Origin: Diplonema japonicum
Lineage: Eukaryota; Euglenozoa; Diplonemea; Diplonemida; Diplonemidae
Reading direction: 5' to 3'
DNA length: 64,000 nt
NCBI GenBank assembly: GCA_964019335.1
Contig: OZ025739.1
Location: forward strand, 248,001 to 312,000
Within the stretch, counting starts at the first letter, position 1. Every line of letters begins with the position of its first letter. The notes beneath the pieces were generated by a model. That model worked only from the letters and a program-made list of their open reading frames with translations. It was not told where the DNA came from and did not search any database. The position numbers were made by a program, and so were the translations under genes. This document shows, piece after piece, positions 53,107 through 62,226 of this stretch.

Positions 53107-55257
53107 ATGTCGGAAAGAATACACGTGAATATAAGGTTCCGCCCGCTGAACAGTTTTGAAAAGGAACGCCACAGCGGGACCCACTGCATGCGCATGATAG
53201 ACGAGGAGGAGGTCGAGGTCAACCAGAAACGCTTCACCTTCGACAGAGTCTTCAACGAGCACACCGAACAGGAGGAAATCTACAACAGAGTGGGCAAGCC
53301 TGTGGTCGAGTCCGTGTTGAAAGGATACAACGGCACAGTACTGGCCTACGGACAAACAGGAAGCGGGAAGACGCACACAATGACAGGGCCCATGGGGGGA
53401 TGCCCAAGCATTCTGAACGAAAACCACCCAAACTACCAGGACCGAGGCCTTACCTTACGGGTGCTGTCATCCGTCTTCGAAGAGCTTCAGAAAACCCCGA
53501 AAGTCGAAGTCACCTGGAAGGTTTCAGTTACATTCTTAGAACTGTACAAAGAAGTCCTGAATGATTTGTTATCTGACGAATCCAGCCCTCCGCAAGAGTT
53601 GCGAATAAGAGAAGACCGAACCACTGGTAAAGGAGTCTTCATCGAAGGCATACGAGAGGTAGATGTAACAGGTGCACATGACGCGGTGAAGGTACTGCAA
53701 CGGGGAATGGAAAGGAAGCAGATTGCATCCACCGCCGCCAACGAAACCTCCTCCAGGTCGCACACCTTAGTCACATTGTTCGTTACGCAGATCAATCACG
53801 TTAACGGCGACACCAAGACGGTCGGGAGGCTCAACCTTGTCGACCTCGCTGGCTCCGAGAGAATTGAAAAAACCGGCGCCGAAGGTGAACGCCTCAAAGA
53901 AGCTCAAACCATCAATCTCTCACTCTCTCTTCTTGGCAATGTCATCAACAAGCTCACCGATGGGAAGTCTGTCCACATACCGTACAGGGACTCCAAGCTC
54001 ACCAGGATCTTGCAGGATTCATTCGGCGGAAACTCCCGCACCACCCTGTTTTGCAACTGCTCGCCGTCTGTCTACAACCAATCAGAGACATTGTCAACCT
54101 TGCTGTTCGCCAACCGTGCCAAGCAGATTAAAAACAAGCCGAGGATCAACAAGGAGCTTGCTGGACAGGAGTTGCAGGTCGCGTATCGAAAATCCCAAGA
54201 AGAACTTGAATCCCTCAGATCCAAGGTGTGCTTTTACGAAGGCCAGATGACACCCCGCGGGACACTCCGCCCGTCGAATCTTATGCTGAAGAAAAGCGGG
54301 TCGATGTCGGCAATGATACCGCAGGACAACCACGAGTTGGAAGAGTTAAAAACAGAACTGAAAAGTGTGATGAAGGAGCTGGAGGAGACTAAGGAAGAGC
54401 TGCGTGAGAAGACGATAGAGGTCGGCGTGCACGACGAGCGTGCGACGTTCTACGAGAAGCGAGAATTGGAGGCGGTTGGGAAGATACAAGAATGGAAGGT
54501 GAGGTTCGAACGGGAAAAGCTTGCTGCGGACTCATGGATGCGGAAATACAACGAAAAGATCGCACCACCGCCGCCACCAGCACCCGTCCCTAAGAAACCA
54601 AAACCAAAAGGACGCTCGCCGTCTGTAAAACGCAGCTCAATCACAAAAGGGAAACCCGCCACAGTACCTTCTGCCGCAGACTCCGAGAAAGAGGATGAAG
54701 AACGATCCGCAATCGCGAAAAGCTTGCAAGACGCCAAGGACCACGAGACAGCAGCGTTGGTAAAGGAACACGAGACGAGACAGTTACTTGAGGAGATGAC
54801 AGGACGGTACGAATCAGAAGTGGGACGGACCAGCGAGTTGGAAAAAAAACTAGCAGAAGCTGTGAGATCTACTACACTTCTAGACGTTGAGCTTGAGAAG
54901 TGCCAACTCACCTACGAGGCTAAACTCGCTTCACAGGACGAAGAGATTTCTAAACTGCTGCTGAGGTTAGACGAAAAGGGCGGCGGTGGCAACGAGAAAC
55001 TGGAGTATGAGAACACGCTCCTTCACGAACAGAACAGGGACAACGCAGAAAGGCTGGTGGTGCTCACAAAAGAAAAGGACCACCTCGATAAGCAGCACCG
55101 ACAGCTCCGTGAGGAGAGGGACCGCCTGCACCACCAGATTGAACTGGCGAACATCTCAGCCGATTTAAAAAGTCGTATCCTCGGGGACAAGCTCCGTGCC
55201 ACTAAGGTTGCCTTCCAACAGCGGTTGCTGCATTGTTTTGGGTCTGATAACGAATGA
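53107..55257 (+). CDS. N-terminal motor kinesin, kinesin-1-like
   Basis: 716 aa. The motor domain fills residues about 4-345: RFRPLN, the P-loop GQTGSGKT (82-89), switch I NETSSRSH, switch II DLAGSE and the HIPYRDSKLTRILQDSFGG microtubule-binding loop, then the neck entry NRAKQIKNKPRINKE. All ATPase motifs are intact. Downstream are coiled coils (about 350-385, 400-480, 540-710) separated by a Pro-rich basic hinge (about 485-525, PPPPPAPVPKKPKPKG). The motor core is closest in feel to the kinesin-1/KIF5 group. No cargo domain is visible, and the tail is shorter than in animal kinesin-1. Plus-end-directed transport is expected from the family. Confidence 0.93.
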   Translation: MSERIHVNIRFRPLNSFEKERHSGTHCMRMIDEEEVEVNQKRFTFDRVFNEHTEQEEIYNRVGKPVVESVLKGYNGTVLAYGQTGSGKTHTMTGPMGGCPSILNENHPNYQDRGLTLRVLSSVFEELQKTPKVEVTWKVSVTFLELYKEVLNDLLSDESSPPQELRIREDRTTGKGVFIEGIREVDVTGAHDAVKVLQRGMERKQIASTAANETSSRSHTLVTLFVTQINHVNGDTKTVGRLNLVDLAGSERIEKTGAEGERLKEAQTINLSLSLLGNVINKLTDGKSVHIPYRDSKLTRILQDSFGGNSRTTLFCNCSPSVYNQSETLSTLLFANRAKQIKNKPRINKELAGQELQVAYRKSQEELESLRSKVCFYEGQMTPRGTLRPSNLMLKKSGSMSAMIPQDNHELEELKTELKSVMKELEETKEELREKTIEVGVHDERATFYEKRELEAVGKIQEWKVRFEREKLAADSWMRKYNEKIAPPPPPAPVPKKPKPKGRSPSVKRSSITKGKPATVPSAADSEKEDEERSAIAKSLQDAKDHETAALVKEHETRQLLEEMTGRYESEVGRTSELEKKLAEAVRSTTLLDVELEKCQLTYEAKLASQDEEISKLLLRLDEKGGGGNEKLEYENTLLHEQNRDNAERLVVLTKEKDHLDKQHRQLREERDRLHHQIELANISADLKSRILGDKLRATKVAFQQRLLHCFGSDNE

Positions 55258-55375
55258 AGGGAGGTGGGCTTTTAAGAAGAGCTTTCCAGCTTTGCCCCAA
55301 GTTTCCCCTCCTTATCCCTATAATTGACGATGTGCTTTAATTGTTTTTTCTTTTTGTCGAATTTTCTTGTTTTTT

Positions 55376-55416
<41 letters not shown>

Positions 55417-55600
55417 GTTTTTTCTTTTTTTTAGCCCTCGAGGAGAGTTGAAGCTTCTTCGTGAACGTGCTTTTTTTTTTCTAGTTCTTTTTTTTTATGG
55501 TGGGGTGGGTGGAAAATGAAAAGTCAGAAAGGTATAAAGAAATCCCGTATGAAGGATGATGGGTATCTCAGCACAACAGCCCCCCCCCCCCCCCCCCCCC
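55258..55600. other. Spacer with T run and long C run
   Basis: A T run of about 37 nt (55377-55414) and a 23-nt C run (55580-55602) that abuts the hAT element. No gene seen. Confidence 0.55.
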
Positions 55601-56550
55601 CCTAGGGCTATGCTGGCAGGAAACGTGGAAACGTTTCCGTTTCCGTTTCCATACTTTTCAAAATTCTTATGGAAACGGCTTCCTTCTTAAGGAAACGTTT
55701 CCGTTTCCGTATCCGTTTCCGTTTCCCTTTTTTTCAAAAAATGCATGGAAACGTTTCCGTTTCCGTTTCCATGTTTTCAAAATTCTCATGGAAACGGCTA
55801 TGTATATTTCGGTAAACACTGTTTAGAAGGTCCTTATTTATTTGGGGTTTTTGAAGATACTTACTTTTGGGGTTTTACAAGGAAAGCGCACGTCGGTCTC
55901 TACAAAAACGAAAGTAAACATGGTCCAGAGAAAGCACCCCCTGGGAGGCGTTTTGTGGAGAAAGCGACAGCGGAGGCGGAGGCTGAGGCAGAGGGAACGA
56001 AGAAGCGTAAAGTGGAGAACAGGCCAATGACGCCATTTTTAACTGCTACAAGCACGCCAGACGACGTGGACAGGGCTGTTCGGGATTTCTTTCTCGAAAC
56101 CGGGACCCCATTTTTGAGGGTCGAACATCGGTATGATGTTTATCTGTTTCGTGTCCTCTCATATTTTCTGTTCACAGAACATTCAAGGCACTGTTTGAGA
56201 AGGTGAAACGCCTTCCGATCGGGGCCACGTACGAGCTACCGGACAGGAAAGCTCTGAGCGGAAGGCTGGTTGACGACGCTGTTCAAAAAATGGATGCCAC
56301 AATCGCATCCTTCATCGAAACCCAGAAGATTTCCCCAGGGCGCCACCAACACTGGCCCCCTTTGTCTCGTTTATTTCTTCCGAGTGATTTGCCCCCAAAA
56401 AAAATAAGTCTCTAAAACCCCCAAAATAAGGCAACGTTTCTGCCCCAAGGAAACGGCCCCAAAATAGGGAAACGTTTCCGTTTCCGTTTCCGTTTCCCTT
56501 TTTTTCAAAAAATGCATGGAAACGCATTTCCATGCCAGCATAGCCCTAGG
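55601..56550 (+). mobile_element. Non-autonomous hAT-type DNA transposon
   Basis: The ends are exact 18-bp inverted repeats: CCTAGGGCTATGCTGGCA at 55601-55618 and its complement at 56533-56550, extended by C on the left and G on the right. The core terminus TAGGG fits the hAT pattern. Inside are imperfect longer inverted repeats (about 55760-55890 against about 56370-56480) and arrays of GTTTCC/GGAAAC units with palindromic GGAAACGTTTCC, typical of subterminal transposase-binding sites. It encodes only the start of a hAT transposase. No clear 8-bp target duplication is visible because both flanks are C or G runs. Confidence 0.82.
55745..56415 (+). pseudogene. Truncated hAT transposase fragment
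   Basis: Two exons, to 56130 and from 56178 (intron 56131-56177, 47 nt, donor GTATGA). The joined frame reads AVRDFFLETGTPFLRVEHR then TFKALFEKVKRLP...YELPDRKALSGRLV, matching the part of hAT transposases before the catalytic core (FFIxTGxPFxxVExxxF, YxxPSRxxLS). A basic KKRKVE patch just before it could be a nuclear localisation signal. The first about 50 codons translate subterminal repeats and are doubtful. The catalytic DDE domain and dimerisation region are absent, so it cannot be an active transposase. Confidence 0.75.
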
Positions 56551-57601
56551 GGGGGTCACATGGGGGTGGTAAAGTGGGTTTTTTCAAATTCGGAAATGCA
56601 GTACACTGGAGCCGCTTAAACCATGTAAAACGCCCCTTTCTCGACCAAAAAATCGATTTCCGCCCGGTACTTTTTACTTTTTGGGCACCTACAAGGCATT
56701 ATTTTGCATTTTTAAAACTGGTGACCACGGTTTGGTACCTGGCCTGTTGTCTCCCCTGTAGTTTCTGCGTTTTCTGAAAATTTTAGAATTTGACCATGGT
56801 TTGTTCCACCCTTTGAACGCGGCTCTTTAGGACGTGTTTTGCGCGGCATTTCTGATGAATATCTATCATTTTCCCGAGGTTAGGATGGTAAGTTTGTTTT
56901 TGCAGATATTTCAGGTACCAAACCGTGGTCACTGTTTTTCAAAAATACAGATAAAGCACCAACAAGTGCTCAGAAATGCTCTAATCCGGCGAATTTTGAT
57001 TTTTTGGTTAATTTGGAGGGTATTGGGCGGTTTTTTTTTTTACCTTAGGGGAAAAGAATTTAAAAAAAGTTTTTTTTTTTCACGTTTAACCACGTTTTTT
57101 AGGACCATGTAACCCCGCGCTCTTTTGTAGGTTGTCAAAAGAGAAAGTTGGAGAAATGATTGAAAGCACAACGAAAAAGGAGATAAGTGCCGTTTCTCCC
57201 ACCCCCCTCCCCCTTCTTATGTATTTAACAAAAGTACTACCCAGTTCTTGTACGGGGGGGGGAGAAAAAGAAGAAAAAAAACATAGTGGACAGATCTCAG
57301 GATTTGTACAAAAGAAATGTTTTTTTTTTCTTCCCCCTCCCTTTCACACACCCTCTTTTTTTTATTTTGTTTCTCTCTACTGTTAGCAAAGAATAAAAAA
57401 AATAAATAAATAAAAGGGAGGATGATGCTATCCCATTCCCATTTCTTTCCCCTCCCCCCCCCCCCCGCCCGCTCCTTTTTTTTTAAACGACGAACCATGC
57501 TTTTTTTTTTTTTTCTTTTTCTTTTTCTTAAAAAAAACTTTTTTTCGAAAGGAAAAAAAAAAAAAAAAAAAAAAACTAAAAAAAAAAGAGAGAAAAAAAA
57601 A
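56551..57601. other. Repeat-derived and homopolymer-rich intergenic region
   Basis: The left half (about 56560-57120) has mixed base composition unlike the surrounding homopolymers and contains a 20-bp inverted repeat (annotated separately). The right half is A/T/C runs and leads into the carrier gene's A-rich leader. No gene seen. Confidence 0.5.
56690..56965. repeat. Inverted-repeat element with exact 20-bp arms
   Basis: GTGACCACGGTTTGGTACCT at 56721-56740 recurs inverted at 56913-56932, 172 nt apart. Homology extends imperfectly outward for roughly 25 nt on each side (ATTTTGCATTTTTAAAACTG against the complement of TGTTTTTCAAAAATACAG). Probably a small non-autonomous transposon or a stem-forming relic; no coding sequence inside. 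Confidence 0.65.
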
Positions 57602-58583
57602 ATGGAAAGTGAAATACGGACGGACACACTAACAAAGCCCAACGGGGGGGATGGGAGATACACGTTCCACAGACGGTTCGCAGCCGGGGGTGGGGCAGGG
57701 ATCATTACAAAGCTGGCAACCGCGCCGCTAGAAAGAGCAAAGTGCCTGATACAGCTACAAGGGATGATGGGCTACGTTGGGGACAAGGTGAAATACCGGT
57801 CAGTGTGGACCACAATACGCAAAGTAGTTCGGGATGAAGGTGTTCTTGCCTTGTACAGGGGCTGCGGGGCGAACATCCTGCGTATCGCTCCTGCCTACGC
57901 ATTCAAATTCAGCCTTGTCGATCATTTTAAGTACAAAATCGCCCGACCTGGTCAGCGGGTCGGCGACCTCTCCCTCAAGCAACTCATCCTTGCCAGCACC
58001 GTCGCTGGTTTTTTTCAAACCGCTGTGACGTACCCACTTGAGTCCCTTCGACAGCGGCTTTATGTTTCCGACTCGTTAGGACACTCGTTGAACAAATCAG
58101 GGATACCGCATTGCGTAAGGCTGACGCTTTCACACGAAGGCATACGTGGGTTCTACCGAGGCCTCACTGTAGGGCTGGCTACGGGCGCACCTTTTGTAGG
58201 TGTTGAAATGTCTACGTACGAGCTTCTCTCAAGGCGGATTCCCACAGATGCGACGGGGGCGTCGAAGATGCCTTATCATTTTATGTGTGGTTCTGTTGCG
58301 GGTGTTGTGACGCAGACCGTGCTCTACCCCCTGGACACTGTCTGGCGGCGGATGATGAGCAACGGGATCTTCCAGACAGAGCATAAGTACACGTCGTCTT
58401 GGCACTGTGTAAAACTTACCATTCAGGTGTGGGAGAAGGGTAATAAAAAAAAAAAAAAAAAAACAGGAAGAAGGCGTAGCCGGTCTTTTTTCCGGTGTCG
58501 GGGCTAATGCCATGAGAGCCGTACCTGCCGCTGGTATTCAATTTGTAGCATATGAGGGTTTAAAGTCTTATCTGGCTGTGTAA
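57602..58583 (+). CDS. Mitochondrial carrier family protein
   Basis: Exons 57602-58426 and 58467-58583 (intron 40 nt, donor GTGTGG, A-rich), 313 aa, the usual family length. All three repeat signatures are intact: APLERAKCLIQLQ, YPLESLRQRL and YPLDTVWRRM, each followed by the expected G-x-x-x-F/LYRG motif (ALYRGCGANILR, GFYRGLTVGLA, GLFSGVGANAMR). The last half-repeat lies in exon 2 and is lost without splicing. It belongs in the inner mitochondrial membrane and exchanges nucleotides, cofactors or carboxylates; the substrate cannot be told safely. Start: the ATG touching the A run at 57593-57601; the upstream frame is homopolymer translation. Confidence 0.92.
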
Positions 58584-58783
58584 AAAAAAAGGGGGGGGGG
58601 AGGAGAAGTTTTTAGTGATAGGGGTGGGGGTGCGCAAAAAAAAAAAAAGAAAGGAAATGGAGCACCTCGTCATATTTTTTTTCTTCCATTATTCCAGTAT
58701 TTCTTTCCTAGAGGGGTTAATGCCCCATTTTTTGTATTTCTTTTTTTAAAATCCGAAAAAGTGCATCCGCCATTTTACGGAGA

Positions 58784-61700
58784 GTTCAGATGTTGAAAGA
58801 CCCTGCCCTGCCCTATGACCTACGTAAAGGGTGGGACAAGATGAAGGCGAGAGCCATCAATGTCTTAAAGGTTCACCCTGAGACTTTTTCCCATGGCAAC
58901 ATCTCCAGGGAGGCGGACCTGGTGAAGAGGAAGGTGACAGCATTACAACGGGACATGGACATTGCCTCGAAGATCCAGCGCAGTATAAAAGCACGGAGGG
59001 AGCTAAATTCAGGCTTCTCGGTGAATCGGAGCGCAATCATGCAGTTCGTAGCAGATAGGCCCGAGAGAGAGCTGGTAGCAGCAAACACCAACGGAGCCAT
59101 CTCGACCTCAGTTGAAGAGATCGACCTAGCTTTCAGGTCGGCGTGGCGCCACATCTTTCGCAAATACGAAGAACATCCCGAACCGCGCTACGACTCTTTT
59201 GAAGAAGCGTTTGGGACGCAGATCTCCCACCACCCGATGGTGGACCTCTCGCTCACTCTGGACGATCTACGGGTAGTCCTGAAAAAAAAGGAGAAGCAGG
59301 AGTGTGCAGGGATCGACGGTTGGAGGCTTTGTGAACTCGCACATTTACCAGACGCACTACTGGAGGGTTTCGTCTATCTGTACGAATGGATAGAGGAAGG
59401 GGGACGATGGCCCAAGGCAGTCCTCACGGCGCTTGTAACGATGATCCCGAAAGGGGAGTCCGAAGAACCGCTGGAACACCGCCCGATCACGGTATCGAGT
59501 GCGTTCTACCGACTCTGGGCAGGCGCTAGACTACCCGCGATCCTCGAGTGGCAAGAGGCGTGGATCACCCCTCTCCAATTCGGTTTCAGGCCGAAACACA
59601 GCACTGACGATCTCCTCGCCCGAGTCTGCACTAGTGTAGAGACGGCGAAAATATCAGGTAAGCACCTCTATGGCCTCTCGGTTGACTTCAAGAAATGCTT
59701 CGACTCGATCCCCCATGCGCTTACGTTCGATTTAGTGGAGCGTTTAGGCCTCAGCCAACTTATCCTGAGACCGATAAAATCCATCTACTCAGACCTAATT
59801 CGTCGTTTGCGTTTCCCTATGGGGGTGGGCGCACCGTTCAGAACCACGAATGGAATTCTCCAGGGTTGTCCAATATCACCGGTCTTCATCAACGCGATCC
59901 TCGCTATATTCACCAAGAAATGCACGGCGAACCCTAGAAACGCCCATCCTGTGTCGTATGCAGACGACCTAAACTTCACGTCAGCTACCTCGGAGGCCGC
60001 GGTGCAACGCTCCGTTAACCTGCTTGGCACCCTCTGCAAGCTCACAGGGATGACTATCCACCCGAAGAAAACTAAGTCGTTTGGAACGAAGCCCAAGTAC
60101 TGCGGCAACGTACAGCTGCACGGGGAGACCTTCGACACGTCCTGCAAACTACAGATCCTAGGGGTACTGGTCTATTTCCAGCCTTGTAGAAGAGAGAACA
60201 CGAGAGCCCGCAAGGCAATTGCAGAAATCGAGCGCCTCGCAGCAACGAGACTTTACCACAACCGCAAGGTACAGATCATCGCAGAGAACATCCTACCGTC
60301 CGCCTTCTACGGCGTCCTCTTCGACCCAATCCCAGACTCTTGGCTGGTGAAGATGAAGAAGCAAATCACGTCATGCATCTGGGGTGCACGCAACCCGATG
60401 CGTTCCGCCAGTGCACTGCTAGGGATTGCCTACAAAGGACACACCCTAGACCCTTACTCTTCGGTGGTCTATAAAGCCATTTCGACCCTAGGTCGCCTGT
60501 GCACACGACAGTCGAACAAGTCCCTATTCGTGTCGGGCTGGGAAACTTACAAGTACGCAAAGGAGCGAGATGGAACGCCGTCACTTTCGAAAGGACCATT
60601 TGGCAATGCAGAAATATGGCTGCGTGAAATCGGGACGAGATGGAAGGACTTCGTAAAGGAGTTGCCACGGGGCATGCCACACCTGAAACACGAGGTCAGG
60701 GCGCGGTTGAAAGAAAAACTGCGGGGCGAGCTCGCCGAAGAGCGGGACACTTTCAAAGGAATCGAAACAGGAGTGGACGAGAGGAAGACGAACGTCCTAC
60801 ACAACGAGGTGGCGATCACCAACCCGCAGAAAGCGAGGAGAATCCTCTGTGCCGTTACTGGCGCCATCCTTCCACTGCACCCTAGAGCCTACGGCGACAT
60901 GGATGGCACGCGAACGAAATGCCTTGGGTGTGACGCACCCTTCGACATTAGGGGCGGGACCAGCGACCTCCTGCAGCATACAATTTGGCACTGCCCGGCA
61001 CACACCGGTTTTAGAACGGCCAACGCCGACCGCGAATGGCTGGTGCAAGAGCACATCAACTGGCCAATCTGCACCCGCGTACACGGCATCATTACCTCGG
61101 ACTTGGACATCAGCCTATCGAGGGTCAAGGAGCTCCACCTGATGCTAGCAGAAGTGGCAGGCAAGCTCGAGAACTTGCACGCCGACAAGCAGGTCAGGTA
61201 CTCCAAACAGCATTTCTGGAATAGACCATTCCGACCGGGGAACCTCTTAACCCCGAAACCTCTCCCTTGGTACCACGAGCATGGGCTGCAGAAGAAATAC
61301 TTCCCAGGCCTAATCCCATTTGTCCTCAACTGGTTAAAGGCCCTAAAATGGGGCGAGGACGGCGGGCAAGTTTCTAAGGCGGAACTGGCGGTCGACCTCA
61401 TTGCAACGGAAAGGCTCCACATGGGTGGTGAAGACATAGCATGCTGGGCGAGAAAGCTCGGCAGGATTCTCAGCGTCTTAGAAAGGATCCATCTAAAAGG
61501 GACGGGGAATCATCTGATTCCGGCAAAAACTATGAAGTCAGTACACTCACTACGCACCCTAGGGCTCCACAGCCATGCCGTCACTGGATACTCCACTCGT
61601 CCGATCTTCGCGTCCCCGAAGGTCACCCACTCGATCCTAGAGGAACAAATGCGAACGCATTGCATCCTCAACAACTCGCTAGTTGGTTTCACGCCCAAGC

Positions 61701-61818
61701 TGCTGATGAGATACTACGACGGGCCTAAGGCACTACCACGACAGAAGGGATCAAACACTAGATGAGTTGATTGTCGTTAGGCGATCCTGTCACATACTGC
61801 AGGTTCCCTTCAAAGACA
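58784..61818 (+). mobile_element. 5'-truncated LINE with intact reverse transcriptase ORF
   Basis: Lacks the endonuclease but keeps one uninterrupted frame and the shared 3' tail with the CCTG (61786-61789) and CAGG (61800-61803) pair, ending at a T run. Homologous throughout to the decayed copy at 13505-17487. Sense orientation. The 5' limit is uncertain; homology is expected to begin near the first codons. Confidence 0.85.
58790..61765 (+). CDS. LINE reverse transcriptase, endonuclease-less, intact frame
   Basis: 991 aa. RT landmarks in order: CAGIDGWRLCEL, LVTMIPKGESEEPLEHRPITVSS, FGFRPKHSTDDLL, catalytic Asp in LSVDFKKCFDSIPH, GILQGCPISPVFINAIL, the YADD box (YADDLNF, about residues 386-392), then thumb and a long C-terminal region with a zinc-like motif CLGCDAPFDI...LLQHTIWHCPAH. 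There is no APE endonuclease upstream. A full-length frame of nearly 1000 codons without stops, next to other copies riddled with indels, means recent insertion or selection. An AG two nucleotides before the ATG (58788-58789) is preceded by pyrimidine tracts farther upstream, so the frame may be expressed in the gene array. Role outside transposition is speculation. Confidence 0.88.
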   Translation: MLKDPALPYDLRKGWDKMKARAINVLKVHPETFSHGNISREADLVKRKVTALQRDMDIASKIQRSIKARRELNSGFSVNRSAIMQFVADRPERELVAANTNGAISTSVEEIDLAFRSAWRHIFRKYEEHPEPRYDSFEEAFGTQISHHPMVDLSLTLDDLRVVLKKKEKQECAGIDGWRLCELAHLPDALLEGFVYLYEWIEEGGRWPKAVLTALVTMIPKGESEEPLEHRPITVSSAFYRLWAGARLPAILEWQEAWITPLQFGFRPKHSTDDLLARVCTSVETAKISGKHLYGLSVDFKKCFDSIPHALTFDLVERLGLSQLILRPIKSIYSDLIRRLRFPMGVGAPFRTTNGILQGCPISPVFINAILAIFTKKCTANPRNAHPVSYADDLNFTSATSEAAVQRSVNLLGTLCKLTGMTIHPKKTKSFGTKPKYCGNVQLHGETFDTSCKLQILGVLVYFQPCRRENTRARKAIAEIERLAATRLYHNRKVQIIAENILPSAFYGVLFDPIPDSWLVKMKKQITSCIWGARNPMRSASALLGIAYKGHTLDPYSSVVYKAISTLGRLCTRQSNKSLFVSGWETYKYAKERDGTPSLSKGPFGNAEIWLREIGTRWKDFVKELPRGMPHLKHEVRARLKEKLRGELAEERDTFKGIETGVDERKTNVLHNEVAITNPQKARRILCAVTGAILPLHPRAYGDMDGTRTKCLGCDAPFDIRGGTSDLLQHTIWHCPAHTGFRTANADREWLVQEHINWPICTRVHGIITSDLDISLSRVKELHLMLAEVAGKLENLHADKQVRYSKQHFWNRPFRPGNLLTPKPLPWYHEHGLQKKYFPGLIPFVLNWLKALKWGEDGGQVSKAELAVDLIATERLHMGGEDIACWARKLGRILSVLERIHLKGTGNHLIPAKTMKSVHSLRTLGLHSHAVTGYSTRPIFASPKVTHSILEEQMRTHCILNNSLVGFTPKLLMRYYDGPKALPRQKGSNTR

Positions 61819-61943
61819 CCTTTTTTTGTGTAGGGGTTGGTGATCCCATTCTCAAACAAGGCGGGGGGAAATGTGGTGGGGGCAGGGAAAAAAGTCTTTT
61901 GAGGACTAGCAGCCCTATGGTACCAATTAAAAAAAAAAACTTC

Positions 61944-62009
61944 TTTTTTAGGGGGCTTTGGCAATCCTGTCACGTACTGCAGGTTCCCTTTAAAGACATC
62001 TTTTTTTTA
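61944..62009 (+). repeat. Solitary LINE 3' tail
   Basis: About 50 nt matching the tail of the element ending at 61818, including CCTG at 61966-61969 and CAGG at 61980-61983 at the same 14-nt spacing, ending in a T run. It carries no coding sequence and lies about 180 nt after the intact copy in the same orientation: an extreme 5' truncation or a tandem duplication of the tail. Confidence 0.75.
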
Positions 62010-62192
62010 GGGCTTTTCCTTTTAAAGATTTGGCTGCGTTTTCGTGAATTCCGAAGGAAAAAAAAAGAAAAAAAAAAGAAGGCGTGGGGAGAGGGAACCA
62101 TCTAGCCCTTGGTGCCCTTTATAAAGAAAAAAAAAAAAGAACACCCTCCTTTTTTGTTTTTCTTTCGTGTTCCATTTTGTTCTCTACCCATA

Positions 62193-62226
62193 ACGTGACG
62201 TAAGGGCGAAGCCTTTAGTGTCACGT
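62193..62226. other. Strong hairpin
   Basis: ACGTGAC (62193-62199) pairs with GTCACGT (62220-62226), and inside it TAAGGGC (62201-62207) pairs with GCCTTTA (62211-62217, one G-T) around a GAA loop. It lies about 420 nt upstream of the SET-MYND gene. It could be an RNA structure, a protein-binding palindrome or a transposon remnant. Confidence 0.5.

Noticed and set aside
55613-55795. CRISPR-like array in the GTTTCC repeats
   Set aside because: The units are contiguous minisatellite and palindromes without spacers, within a DNA transposon of a eukaryote.
55745-55900. N-terminal 50 codons of the hAT frame, and the minus-strand GNGNGN frame at 56312-56533
   Set aside because: Both are translations of GTTTCC/GGAAAC subterminal repeats.
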